Counted from the first letter of the stretch, positions 48,827 to 60,359 are shown. The stretch: 64,000 bases of DNA from Amaurobius ferox (GCA_951213105.1 OX578144.1:86007015-86071014), one strand, 5' to 3'. The notes: generated by a model not told the origin, from the letters alone. Numbers and translations are program-made.

Positions 48827-49396
48827 ACCATTATTTGATGTGGATAATCTCAGAGGATGGGATAATTAGAGGGTGAGTAAATCTTTAAAGAAATGCGAAT
48901 TAATTGAAATGAAAGTGGATGTATATAACGGAAGGGAACGTCATACCGTTATGAATATTTAACAGAAAACCATTCTTGTAATTTGAAGGTCTAGGTCATT
49001 TGACATTGTTGACAACATCGGTAACCGCATTTAAAATAATATAACCAACTTGTAGACTTTTCGTTACTGGAGGAAACTTTACAAATTTTGTTGACCGGTT
49101 GATAACTTCAAGAGTTACATACCTTTTCTTTAAATTTACACAGAGGGCATATAAGCTCGTTCTCGTTAATCTGAGTTGTTGACGTGGTACAGGTAAAAGT
49201 ATCTGATAAACTCAATGTCGAAACCAATATGTATTGTATATTCTGATGTAACATATATCTTAGGATGTTTCTTGCAGAAAAAAAGTTTTATATTTAAAAT
49301 ATCAAAATTAGGCAGCTTCTACTATCCTCATAGTCTAAAAATTCCCTTCTCGACATACTAGTTGTATATGATAAATATCATGTTTCACATCAATCT
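48827..49396. other. Spacer with an old dispersed repeat
   Basis: About 48970-49035 matches 8266-8345 weakly. Nothing else was recognised. Confidence 0.4.
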
Positions 49397-49802
49397 ATAA
49401 CAAGTAATAGTTGTTGTTGAGACCCAGACCGTTAGACCTACCAGAAAGGTGTAAGGTATCTGTTTTTACGGCCGGGAAGTGCCACCCAATTTAGACCGGA
49501 ACCCAGTGGGGGAGGCATCCACAGGGACCGTACCCTCCTTCCCCTACCATCTACCGCTCGGAAGGACTTACGGACCCACATGTTTAACGTGATCGTACTC
49601 CGCATGAACACGGCGGCAGTTGTGGCAGCGTGCAAATCCAGCGCGCAAACCACCGGGCTACCGCGCCCGAAATGTGCCAACAGCACGCGGTGTTCCCAGA
49701 TGGTCACCCACCCAAGTACTAACCGCGCCCGATGCTGCCTGACTTCGGTGATCTAACTAAAACCGGTGTTTTCAGCACGGTACGACCGATAACAAGTAAT
49801 AG
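49397..49802 (-). mobile_element. Full-length 5S-rRNA-derived SINE with 14-bp TSD
   Basis: ATAACAAGTAATAG occurs at 49397-49410 and 49789-49802 and flanks a 378-bp insert. Read on the minus strand, the insert opens with a 5S-rRNA-like segment, continues with a ~265-bp body that is G+C-rich (GGGCGCGGTAGCCCGGTGGT, CCCGGCCGT, ACGGTCTGGGTCTC) and ends in a short (CAA)n tail. This is the architecture of the SINE3 class: polymerase III promoter from 5S rRNA, LINE-like tail and long target-site duplication. The intact duplication suggests recent insertion. Related 3' fragments lie at 14371-14415 and 27350-27980. Confidence 0.92.
49676..49788 (-). repeat. 5S rRNA-like head of the SINE
   Basis: Minus-strand sequence follows arthropod 5S rRNA through ACACCGGTTTTAGTTAGATC, ACCGAAGTCAGGCAGCATCG, GGCGCGGTTAGTACTTGGGT, GGGTGACCATCTGGGAACAC and CGCGTGCTGTTGGC. 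The internal control region (the A-box-like TTAG(T/C).GGAT.AC area, intermediate element and C box) is recognisable with several substitutions. It is not a functional 5S gene: it continues into SINE body instead of a T-run terminator. Confidence 0.9.
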
Positions 49803-50689
49803 TGTTACTTTCTAATTTTTTAAGGTATCCTTGACATCACATATTGGTATCTTGATATTAATGCATTGTAAATATAAAAAAATACTCAAACTTTGTCTAT
49901 ATTATTCAGAAAAACTTTAAAAATAACCAAAAAAAAAACTAATATAATTCAAAAGTATTTCGTTGCCATACTTATCATATGGTACTTAAAAAATTAATTT
50001 AATGCTAATTTTTTTTTAAATTCTAATGACAGTTAATCTGTCATTAAATAAAAATATTTCTAAATGTATTGTTGATGAATTTTAATGACTTTTCCATCGC
50101 CATAAACTGTAAAAAATAACTTTATAAAGTATTTGAGACAATGTTTTATAATTATTTTTCATTAACTATCTCAGAACTAGCAAGCACTTATTTCTTTTAA
50201 TCTTTTAATTATCTTTCTATTTCACGATAAAATTATTTTTAGAATCGTATAAATGATTTATTACCGTCTCATTAATTATTATTTTAATATGAATTTACCA
50301 GGTGTTTATTTTTATAAAAGAATTTAAATTCACTTAAAATGAAATTTAAAATAAGTAATTTAGCAAATATCGTATATAAAAAATATAAAAAATTATTTTA
50401 TAAATGTATCATCAATTATTCTTTCTGAACTTCTAATAGCTTTGTCAATGATCTCGAAATTATTAATACAATAAATATAAATATAAATTATGCGGTTTGT
50501 TTTAAAAACATTGAAAAATTACGTCTTTTACCCTGTGTAAATGTATTGTAAATGCATATTTAGCGAAGAAGACAAAATTATTAAAATGGGAATTTACTTC
50601 AAAAAATTGTTCTGGATTTGAAATGCCTGGATTTGAAACTCCGGATTTGAAAATGTATCTAAGCTACATTAAATTATTTAACTATTATT
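49803..50689. other. A+T-rich spacer, nothing recognised
   Basis: No supported feature. Confidence 0.5.
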
Positions 50690-50826
50690 TCAATATCTTG
50701 GAAATTCAATATTTTGGAAAGAATATAAATATCTACTATAAAAATAATCCTTTTTTTTTTACTCTAAAAGTAGTAAATTCATTGCATTATATAAAGAAAG
50801 TCATGTGCTGCCCATACCAAATTTTT
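50690..50826 (-). mobile_element. Family B end fragment
   Basis: Inverted copy of the left ~135 bp of family B: TAGTAAATTCATTGCATTAT, ATAAAGAAAGTCATGTGCTG, CCCATACCAAATTT. The remainder of the element is absent. Confidence 0.65.
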
Positions 50827-51289
50827 TTGAAAATATCATTATTATTCTTTATTATATTAATCATCGCAAAAATCTTCCAGAATATATCAAAGTTTTCTAA
50901 CATAAACATATTTAATATATCATTGATTCAAAACAATACTTCATTACGTTGACGAAACATCTGAACAATTTCTATAATATTTAAAATTAGTATGAAAATA
51001 CACCTTAGGATTTCAATAAACATTTCAAAATCTGCTGATAGAGTGTGATGACTATTCAAAAGATGACCACCGACATTATAAAGAATCAGCCTTTTTAAAT
51101 ATTATCCACAAAAGTTTCCACAAAATCATTATTAAAAATGTTATTCAAAAATTCAAATACCTGCACGCTTTCTGGCATCTCTTATCTGAATGGTTTTTCA
51201 TCACATTTAAACCCAACACCTGGCTTATAGAATCTTGCATCAACATATACATAAGTCGGGGATTTAAAGTAGCCATGACTTTTAAAAAA
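50827..51289. other. A+T-rich spacer, nothing recognised
   Basis: No supported feature. Confidence 0.5.
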
Positions 51290-52291
51290 AATATGATGTG
51301 GGCAACACATGGCTTTCCTTATATAATGCAATGAATTTACTACATTTACAATAAAAAAATGTGATGTGTGCAACACATGACTTTCCTTATATAATCCAAT
51401 GAATTTACTACTTTTACAGCAAAAAAAAGCTTTTTTTTTTAGTAGAGACTTATATTCTTTCTAAGATATTGAATTTTCTTCAATTAGTCATCATTTTCAT
51501 TGATTTAGCGTTATTCTTATCCATTTGGCGATATTTTGGTTAATTTGGCAACATTTAAAAAAGGCGCCAAGTTGGCGATATTACACTAAATTCGTCGCCA
51601 AAATATAGCCAAGCGTTATGGATGCAGCTATAAGTTATTCTTATAGCAGATAAAGGACTATTGGTGTTCAAATACAAAAGTATTACTCAAAGTATCTTCT
51701 CTCTTGAATGGAACGAGCTACATCCACGAGAATGAGATCACCAAATATATCGCATGATATTACATATGAAAAGTGAACATGTTTCTCAACAGTTAATATA
51801 TATTTTTTTAATTTATGGAATTTTTTGATAAATTTATTTGTAAAATGTGCAATATCTCGAGAATGGTCAATGCTAGCGTTCTAAAGTTTATGTCAATCGT
51901 TTTCTAAGGAAAAATTACATAAGAAATGTCTATTTGTGTAACTTTATTAGAGGTTTTGATTTTTTGACGATTTTTCAAAATTTCACTTGAAAATTTTGGG
52001 GGGGTTATGAACATTCGATTACGTTAAAAAACAATTGGCTTCCAGTATTCACGGATTGTGACTTTTGTACCTAATTTCATTCGAATCGCTTTATTTATTC
52101 GTGAGATATCGTCTCCACAGTATCACTGACAAACACACACGCACACACACACACACAGACATCATCTCAAATATGTTTGATTCGTGATCAGGGATGCTTG
52201 AAACGTGCTCGCATGTCGAAAACTCGAATTCGAATTTTCGACCCCGTCACAATACTTTCTTTATACTTTATGTATATAAGAAAAGTAATAA
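51290..52291 (+). mobile_element. Family B element with duplicated left end
   Basis: The first ~70 bp (ATGATGTGGGCAACACATGG, CTTTCCTTATATAATGCAAT) are repeated at once from about 51360 (GTGATGTGTGCAACACATGA). The rest runs to the terminal hairpin ACTTTCTTTATACTTTATGT, ATATAAGAAAAGT. A CA/GC-rich simple tract lies at 52131-52157. Confidence 0.72.
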
Positions 52292-53861
52292 GTACAATTA
52301 GAGTTTGTAAGTTCTTCTACAGATATATTACCGTACTTTTCATCTGATCATTTCCCATACCATAGTAAAAGCAAATTCACCAACATACACACTTTTAAAC
52401 ACTACTATATAAAATGCAATAATGTTTTTAATAAGCATTAATGGTTTCTTAAGCCTTAAATATTGCTTAAATCGGAAGAAATATCATTTAATGGGTAATT
52501 TTCAAGATAATCGTGCAACGATTGAAAAATGAAAAATAAACGTTACATTTCTCTTTTTAAAATTCTTATATATTTGATCTTCCATTTGTATTAAAATATA
52601 TTTTAAGGATTTAATTTAATTTATTTTTCTACGACTCTGTAAAAAATAATCTTACAAAATTTTCATAAAGGCGTACTAAGATTTGATTTAATAAACTGGA
52701 CCAAAAACAAGGATCATTTAATTTTAATTTTCTCAGTAAAATTATTTCTTAAAATCTAATTAATAATTTATTACACTTCTGATTCATTGTTATTATTTTT
52801 AAATGCACATACTTGTAAAAGTTTCATTTAAGACTGAACCACGATTTCTTTAAGAACAAAAGCGAAAATAAATCATAAAGATATGTTTTGCAAATCATGA
52901 AATGGAAATGCATTAAAAAGTGAAGACGATTTATTAAAAATGCATTACTTTTATTTTGTTAATGTATAATTAATATTTTGATCGTAGCTGTAACGGAGGT
53001 TTTAATTATCTTTTATTTCGCATTCGCTAACACCGAAAAAATAAATAAGATAAATGTGCTCAATTTCACAAGTAAAATATTTGCAATGATTTAATATTTT
53101 TTCTAAATATCTATGTAGAAAAAAAGTATTTGAGTATTTTTCAATGCTTGAGTATTGAATGTATTAAGTATTTTTTCAAATATTTGAATATTGAAATAAA
53201 ATGTTATTAAGGAACAAGTACTTGACTTATTAAGAAACTGATACTGATGATATGTCAGAAGAATTGTACTGTTCTCAATAAAACAAAATCAGAAATAAAA
53301 TCAGTTTATTTATCATAAATCTGACAAAAAATGCAGAAATTATTTTGATTCATCCAATTTAACTTTTCAATATAAAATATTCTTAAAGAATAATTTATAT
53401 AAATAATTTAAATAACAAAACGTTTTAAAGAGGATTTCTTAACACATATTTATACACATGTGCATGTTAACGGAAATATCAATTTATTCTATTCGAGAGT
53501 AGAGTTTGAAATAATAGTGTCAAAGTGATAGATAATCAAATATCAGTAGCGAAATATCCATTTAATTCGTAAGATAAGGTACAAAGTCATAACATTATCA
53601 CGATTTCCCAATAGCTGTTCACTAACCGTATATCGTGAAATTAATACATTAAGGATTTAACAGATGGCAGGAAATTATTGCAATTTTATTCATCAATCAA
53701 TTATATAAAACGGTTAATTTATAATTTTGTACTTGCTAAAGTAATGTAGTTTAATTATCTAAAGTAATACCACACAATCATCTATTGATTATGGTATGAT
53801 AGTGAGTGCAGAAACAGAAGATTGATTTTGTAAATTCCGATATCAGGGCAGCTATATAGCA
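52292..53861. other. A+T-rich spacer, nothing recognised
   Basis: A short run of TATTTGAGTATT-like repeats at 53125-53190 is the only structure noticed. Confidence 0.5.
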
Positions 53862-53935
53862 CAGTGAAAACCCGATATAGCGTGGTTGTTGGGAAACATA
53901 TTTCACCCCACGTTATAGCAACCGCTGTATACTGG
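53862..53935. mobile_element. Possible pogo/Tigger-like solo end
   Basis: CACAGTGAAAACCCGATATA then GCGTGG, followed by CCCCACGTTATAGCAACCGC, resembles the terminal inverted repeat of pogo/Tigger-type elements (CAGT.GAAACC.CGATATAACG). The second phrase is partly the inverse of the first. No transposase or distant second end was found, so this is either a solo fragment or chance. Confidence 0.35.
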
Positions 53936-55423
53936 ACAGATCTGTAATCATTTTATTTTCATTATATGCGTAATGTTTATTTTTTTTAATTACGGGTCTC
54001 ATCATTTGCTATCTCGAGAATAAGGAGTCTTGCAGTCCAATATAAACACGAAGTGTCTCCAGGGGTGGAGAACGTCTTGAAGTAAGAAGAAGTACGGACA
54101 TCTTGGAGAGCAGAACAACTCCAGAGATGCCTGCTGTGAGACCAGAAATAGATCTTACATTTGATGAGATAGTTTTATGAGAATATTTATTGTGTTCAGT
54201 ATGACAAACAATACTTGTAGTCTGTCTGGCACCGAGTTTTATCACCCCTTGAACCTAAAGGTTAGAAGACCATAAATTTAGGGATGCCATGACGTAGGGG
54301 GCCGAGCTGGACCCTACGAGATGTGGAATGATTCCATTGGTTAAAGGAGTAACCAATGGAAAAAGAAGATTGTTACGTCAAACTCAATGCCACAAATGGA
54401 AGAAAAGGGGGAGTTACCCCCCCCCCCTCCGAGGGAGTCACAGCCTGTGACCCGAGAAAGCCACTACAAGGCACTTGTACAGAGATTCTAACATGACTTG
54501 GAACATATAACTTCGAGATTAGGACTTGTGCAGATACTACAGCGATGACTTGATATACTAAGGGAATGAAATAAGTGCGAGTGCAAATTTACAGCAGTAC
54601 AATATGTTCAACGAATTTACGTGTCGGAGCATTACACCAAGAGTTAATGCGGTAAATAAACGACATTAAATACATATGGTGACAAAGTCCAAGACAGACT
54701 TGAAGGTATGTGCCCATTGAAAATGATATCTGGTCATAACCACTATTTAGGATTTTCCGTACTGGTATGTCCCCTCCGCTGAAATAATATAATTAAATAG
54801 TGTAATTTAATTTAATTAAGATTTATGTTGTCAATAAATGTTTTATTGTTAAAGTTTCAATGGTGCAGTGAATGAGTATTATAATAATTAATAATTCCTT
54901 TACAGGAAAGTTAAACACGAAAGTTAAATATTTGGAGGGTTTTATACAGCAGCACAACTAGCAATGTACGAATAAATAATAAATCCACTGTGTATGAATT
55001 AACGGCCATATCAATATTAAATGAATTTAATATTTTAAAGTTCAACTTTAAGTTCCTTTTTTATTTAGTTCCCACATTTGGTTTCCGTGACGCTTTTGTG
55101 TGATTTCAAAATTTTAAATCAAAATTTTAAGAAATAATACTGAGGTGGATAAAAATAATTTAAATAAAGAGATGAATAAATTTAATGGAGGAGCATGTGT
55201 TGACCAGATTTTTGCATTGTGTAAAATAAAATATGCACAGTCACTATGAAAATGAAAAGAGTGTGAATATATTTGAAATAATTGAAAATAATGTTGAAAA
55301 ATTAGATAATGTTAAGAATATTTAATTTGCATGTTGAACAGTTTTATGTGCAGTATTTTTAAAGTGTATTTTATGCTGTTAATTTCAAGTAGCATTTTGG
55401 AAGGAATAATTTTTTCGTTTTAA
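53936..55423. other. Upstream region of the gypsy-like element; possible LTR not proven
   Basis: The part 54240-54720 is less A+T-rich than its flanks and ends GGTAAATAAACGACATTAAA (polyadenylation-like AATAAA variant), then TACATATGGTGACAAAGTCC. TGGTGAC is the kind of sequence that begins a Ty3/gypsy primer-binding site just after the 5' LTR. No matching 3' LTR was found before the window ends, so I leave it as a candidate 5' LTR/leader. A 78-codon minus-strand frame at 54009-54245 has no recognisable domain. Confidence 0.35.
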
Positions 55424-56568
55424 ATGCCTTTGAGAGGAAACAGAAATTTTAGACGACAAAAGTCTCCGGATAGTTCACGAAGAGAAATTATTGAAAATCC
55501 GAGAGTAAAAATGGATAATTTTGGTTTAATTAATTTATTGCCTGTGTTTAATGGAAGGAAAGACAAAAATGACGATTTTTTTTGCGCAATTTGAAAATGT
55601 GGCAAAAATGGCCGAATGGTCAGAGGAAAATAAGGTGGTCATTTTAAAAATTTGATTAAAAGAGAAAGCGCTTGAATTTTTGTCAAAGAAAAGGGACCTT
55701 CAGGAAGCAAATAAAATGGGAGAGATAAAATAAATATTATTTAAACAATTTAAATCATCCCTTACAATGCTGCAGAAGGAGATAAATTTAAATAAAATTA
55801 AAATGACGCCAGGAATGAAAGTTGCGGAGTTGCCGTTACAAATTTCAAAGTCGACAAATTAATTTTTAGGGAATTACGCAAATAATGAAATGTCTGAAAT
55901 AAAGATTAGTTTAATGTTGACAAAATTTATAGAGTCTGTTTGACAAGATATTATTTTTGAAATTAAAATACTAAGTATTCAGAATTTTGAAAAAGCGGTA
56001 GAATACGCAGAACATTTAGAGAAGGTTTTTGAGGAATGCGACAGTACAGAATTTAATGAAATTTATCGCAATGAAAATAATGGCGGAAAATTTAATGATA
56101 ATCAAATGGAAAGGCATTTACAAAATTCAAAATTTGAACCTCAGCAAGTAAAATTTGAAAGGTATGCAAATTCAGAAAATGAAATCAAATATTGTACAGG
56201 GTGCGGAATACGCAACCATGCGTGGGAAGAATGTCAGCACAACCCTTGTAACCAAAGTAGAAATAAAATATCACAAGAGAATAAATAATGCATAGGATGC
56301 GAAAAAAGAGGGCACTTGTTTACTACCTGTTGGCACAACCGAAACTCACAAAATGATTATGGAGAAAATAAGTATGGGAATAAAAGAAGTTAATTCAGAA
56401 ATGATCAAAATAACGGATTTAGAAATGGGCAAAGTAACAGATTTAGTAACACGCAAAATAGCGGATTCAGAGAAAGAAATACGGGAAGAAATGACAGTCG
56501 GTCAAATACCCAAACTTTTGCGAAACAAGAATTTCAAGGGCAAGAAAGAAACCGTAGCGGCCCTTTAA
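55424..56568 (+). pseudogene. gag-like region (capsid and zinc knuckles)
   Basis: Gag packages retrotransposon RNA into particles. The start ATG at 55424 gives MPLRGNRNFRRQKS, then LLPVFNGRKDKNDDFF and, after a frameshift near 55580, AQFENVAKMAEWSEENKVVI and EKALEFLSKKRDLQ. This is the pattern of Ty3/gypsy capsid (F.G..D, W....K...I..L.G.A..FL). Stops at about 55654, 55729, 55860 and 55942 interrupt it. Downstream are two CCHC zinc knuckles, CTGCGIRNHAWEEC (from about 56198) and CIGCEKRGHLFTTC (from about 56294). An in-frame TAA at 56286-56288 separates the two. The rest (to 56568) is Lys/Glu/Asn-rich. Confidence 0.85.
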
Positions 56569-56782
56569 ACTGACGGAGGGGCTTTGGCCAAGTGAAAATT
56601 TAAGAAATAGACCAAAGTCCCAAATAAATAATACAGGCAACAACGCGAAAATTACATACGGATACGAGAGTAGAAATGAAAATTATGAAATGGAAGTTCG
56701 CACGCGAAGTCCAGGTCCCAATGTTAAATCAAATGAAAATAAAACACAAGAGAATAAAAATAACAGTCAATAAATAGATAGT

Positions 56783-57160
56783 ATGGAAAACATGCAAAAT
56801 ATAATATTACCTAAAGTCTTGTTGCAGTTTAGCACCGTGACCGCGGTTGCCATGGTTGACTCCGGGTCCATGGTTTTGCTGCTTGCGGAACATTTTTTTC
56901 AGAAGATGAAAAATGAATCAAACATAAAAATTAATTATGTGACAAGAAAAGTAACATTACAGGCATTTACTAAGGAAAAAATTCAGTTCTCGGGATGTGT
57001 AAAAATGCATTTTAAAATTGGAGGCAAAGCGGTAAATAATACTTTTTTATAACTAAGCAACACTTCGGAAATGTCTATGAGATCTTATTAGGGTACAACT
57101 TCTTAGCAAACAATATAGGAATTTTAGATACAAAAAACAAAATTTTAAATTTGGTAATGT
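56783..57160 (+). pseudogene. Aspartic protease region
   Basis: MENMQNIILPKVLLQFSTVT leads into AVAMVDSGSMVLLLAEHFF. The D-S-G-S motif preceded by hydrophobics is the active site of the retropepsin family, with Ser for the more usual Thr in DTG. It continues to GKAVNNTFL where a stop falls (57052). In another frame, KQHFGNVYEILLGYNFLANN then IGILD (about 57055-57130) gives the second half, ending in the expected ILG.(N/D)FL element. One frameshift therefore separates the two halves of the domain. Confidence 0.8.
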
Positions 57161-57446
57161 AGCTATACCTTTAATTGAAAGCAAAAATTCGGAACAAAGT
57201 AAGGAGACAAATAAGGTAATGATGCATACAATACTTATACTAAAACAAAACAGTGATAATAAGGAAAAAATAAGGAAAGCAGTAGTGAGGTGTGTGATAA
57301 GAATAATAGAGATAAAATCAAATCAATCAGTAAAAATATAAACATGGAAATGTTGATAAAAATAAAAATGATGCGCGTAACGCAGAGTTAAATTTAAATA
57401 GTGATGCAGAAAATAAATCTAATTCGATGACTGATACAAAAAAGAG

Positions 57447-58764
57447 GTGAGAACACAGAATAAAAAGGTTAGATTTCACATCAGTGAGGAATATACACAG
57501 AGTAAAAATATTAAAGAAAAATTTATAAATAAAAAATTGCAGAAAACAACTAGAAGCAGTAAACCAATTTATGCTCGACTAAAAAAGAAAGTTAAAATTG
57601 ATGCAGGAGAATCGAGGATGCTTCAATTGCAACTGTCAGAAAAAGTTGATTCAGGTGAAGTCGTGCTGGAGCCATTGAACCTCGCTAAGACAATATTGCC
57701 GGAGTTCTCTATCCAACCTGTAACAGATACAAGATGTATCAACACAATATTTTATAATAAAAATAAGAATACTATTTGGTTGAACAAAATAATGAAAGTA
57801 GGAATGGTAAATAAAGAAATGGGAATAGTAAATATGAATGCGATGGAAAGTATAAATAATGTTAAAATTCAGGATGTAAATAAAGTCAAAATTGCCTGCA
57901 CTGAAGAGATGTTAAAGTTAAGGAAAACCGAAATGGAAAGCACTGAGTTTGACCTCGACCGTCTACAAGGCGAGGATAAGAAAAGGATGAATAAATTATT
58001 GAAAGATAATTATTCGATAATTTCAAAATCATATCAGACTTTGGGAGAAACGGATGCAGTTATTCCAAACATTGAATTGATGCACGATTTTCCAATTCAA
58101 ACAAAGCCTTATCCTTTACCTAATGTCTTGAAAATTGTCGCGCAGAAAGATATACAGGAGTTATTAAAATATGGATTGATTAAGAAGTCGCAGTCTAACT
58201 ATTGCTTCCCAATTTTGATGGTGAAGAAGCCACAAAAAGAGGGGACTTCTTGCCTCTCTTTTTGTGGCTTCTTTAAGTATAGAATGGTCGTGGAATATAG
58301 AGCCTTAAACACGTTCATTCCATTGCTACCGGTGGAATTGCCCCGGATCAAGGACATATTACATAAGATTTCAGGGCACATGTTATATATAGTATTAGAT
58401 CTCAAGGCAGCTTTTTTTCAAATCAAATTACAAGAAAAGGACAAGGAAAATAAAGCTTTGAAAGTGAGTGCCTAGAACTGTTTGTTCCTAATCGTCTTCC
58501 GTTCGGATAAAAAACTCAGGAGCATATTTCCAAATTTTAATGGACGAGGTTATAGGCGATTTACGAGATCAAAATATTTACTTTTATCTGGACGATTTGG
58601 TCATATGCGGCAACTCCTATCTGGAAATCATGCAAAACATGCAAACAGTATGTAACAGGTTGAAACAAAAAAATATTAATTTGGATCCTAATAAAGTTCA
58701 AATTTGCAGGAATGAAATCGAGTTTTTAGGTTACAAAATTAGCAACGACGGCATTCGCCCATAA
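57447..58764 (+). pseudogene. Reverse transcriptase region of pol
   Basis: The longest uninterrupted frame (57447-58475, 342 codons) covers the linker and the N-terminal half of RT: ELMHDFPIQTKPYPLPNVLK, ELLKYGLIKKSQSNYCFPIL, YRMVVEYRALN and HMLYIVLDLKAAFFQIKLQE, where the Asp of LDL is the first catalytic Asp. Between KKPQKE and YRMVV there is an in-frame extra block (GTSCLSFCGFFK) coded by an inverted duplication (58224-58273). After a stop and frameshift near 58476-58540 the domain resumes with NIYFYLDDLVICGN, the catalytic Y-x-D-D box, and NEIEFLGYKISNDGI (thumb/motif E). Frame ends at 58764. Confidence 0.9.
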
Positions 58765-59484
58765 AAAAAAAAAATTGTTCCAAGATTCAAAATTCTAAAA
58801 ATCCAACTACAATAAGACAAATTAAAAGTTTTTGGGCACCAAAAATTATTTCAGATCATCTATTCCAAATTATGCACAAATTGTTGAGCCCTTAGTTAAC
58901 TTAACTAAAAAAATGTTAAATTCAATTGGAATAGCAAATGTGAAGAGGCATTTCATAAATTAAAATCAGCAATTTTCAACGAACCGTCGGTTAGGGCACC
59001 GGACTTTAAGGAACAGTTCATTTTAAACACAGATGGAAGTAATATCGGGATAGTAGGAAATATATATCAACTAAAAAATGGAGTGCCACATGTCATCGAA
59101 TGTTATTCACGGGGGCTACATGACGCCGAGAATTGATATCCAGTCATCGAGTTGGAGTTGTTGGCAATTTAAGAAGCTATGCAACACTTCCGTGAATATC
59201 TCTTTGGAAGATAATTTGTTTTATTAAGTGATGCAAAGTCACTAATGCAATATTTACAACTAGAAAAGCAACCAAGTATTATAGCCAGATGGCTAATGGA
59301 AATTAGTACTTTTACTTTCGAATTTAAACACCAACCTGTAGAAGGCAACCCAGCAGATTATAATTCCAGATATATTTTTGACCAAGAAAATCAAGAGAAG
59401 ATGATAAATATTATAATGCAAACAAAGGATTTCAATATCAAACTAATAGTAAAACAGCAGCTTAAGGATAAAAAAATAAAATAG
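58765..59484 (+). pseudogene. RT connection and RNase H region
   Basis: After a frameshift, KVFGHQKLFQ/IIYSK-type and, in the next frame, SIPNYAQIVEPLVNLTKK represent the RT connection. RNase H follows from about 58921: FNWNSKCEEAFHKLKSAIFN, then FILNTDGSNIGI (first catalytic Asp), YPVIELELLAI (catalytic Glu), VLLSDAKSLMQYLQ (second Asp) and FKHQPVEGNPADYNSR (last Asp). Stops interrupt at 59134 (TGA, where Lys or Arg is expected), at 59170 and at 59212. RNase H removes the RNA strand during reverse transcription. Confidence 0.85.
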
Positions 59485-60359
59485 ATTAGGAAGGCAATCG
59501 CGGAAGGCAAAATAAGAACGCAAAATAATAAGAAGTATTTTATAGATAATGTAACAAATCTAGTCATGAATACAAAGAAAAATAAAAGAGATAAATTTAA
59601 AAGCAATAAAGAGAACAAGATTGTCATTCCACAGATGTTGAGGAAGGAGAGCTGGAATTGGCTCATTTTCCTCATTTTGGGGTAGATAAGACATTGCAAA
59701 TTGTACAGAAGAAATACCATTGGACCGCCATGTCGGCTGATGTCGAAAATTTTGTCAAATCCTGCGATAAGTGTCTGAGAATGAAAGACAAAAATATCCC
59801 TCCTACCAAGCCGCAGATCATGAGCTCGGTGTTTGCTTGTGCCGAGCATATACAAATTAATATTGTCGGGAAGCTACCGTGGAGCAACCGAGGACATTGT
59901 TACATTGTGACAATATTGGATATGTCCTCCAGATATCTGGAAGCATATCCAGTCAAAAACATCTCAGCACAAACTATAGTGGACATTTTGGTTCAATATT
60001 GCACCTCGTACGGAATTTTTAGAACTATACAAAGTGATAATGAAAGTCAATTTAAAAGTAAGGAATACATGGAATTTACAGACAGCCTGAATATAGAAAG
60101 ACGTTATAACAGTGTGGCAAAGCCATCCTCATTAGGGAAATTGGAACGGGCGCATTATGTAATGAAGGGGTCCATGATTTGCATTGCAAACAAGACCTTC
60201 GATTGGGACGAATCCCTAAAGTGGTTCAAGCTTTATGTGAACAATACAAAAAACAAGACTACATGGTACGAAACAGCATTTTTATTTTTTTACGGGACCT
60301 ACAATTGCCAGGAGATAATATTCAAAATAAAGGTGAAGATAGAGATATTAGCAAAATGA
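59485..60359 (+). pseudogene. Integrase region, one catalytic Asp changed
   Basis: Integrase inserts the cDNA into host DNA. The N-terminal zinc-binding part reads FGVDKTLQIVQKKYHW and FVKSCDKCLRMKD, giving the CxxC pair with the His region only partly preserved. In the catalytic core the usual I-D-I-V-G is IQINIVGKLPW, with Asn in place of the first Asp. The second Asp is kept (FRTIQSDNESQF, with Glu for the usual Gly) and the Glu is kept (GKLERAHYVMK). The frame is open from 59658 to 60359 (233 codons), the cleanest part of the element together with RT. Confidence 0.88.

Noticed and set aside
49676..49788. A functional 5S rRNA gene
   Set aside because: Several substitutions, continuation into a SINE body instead of a T-run terminator, and a TSD around the whole 378-bp unit.
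54009..54245. 78-codon minus-strand frame as a gene
   Set aside because: Ordinary composition but no recognisable domain, no repeats of it elsewhere in the window, and it may lie in an LTR/leader region.
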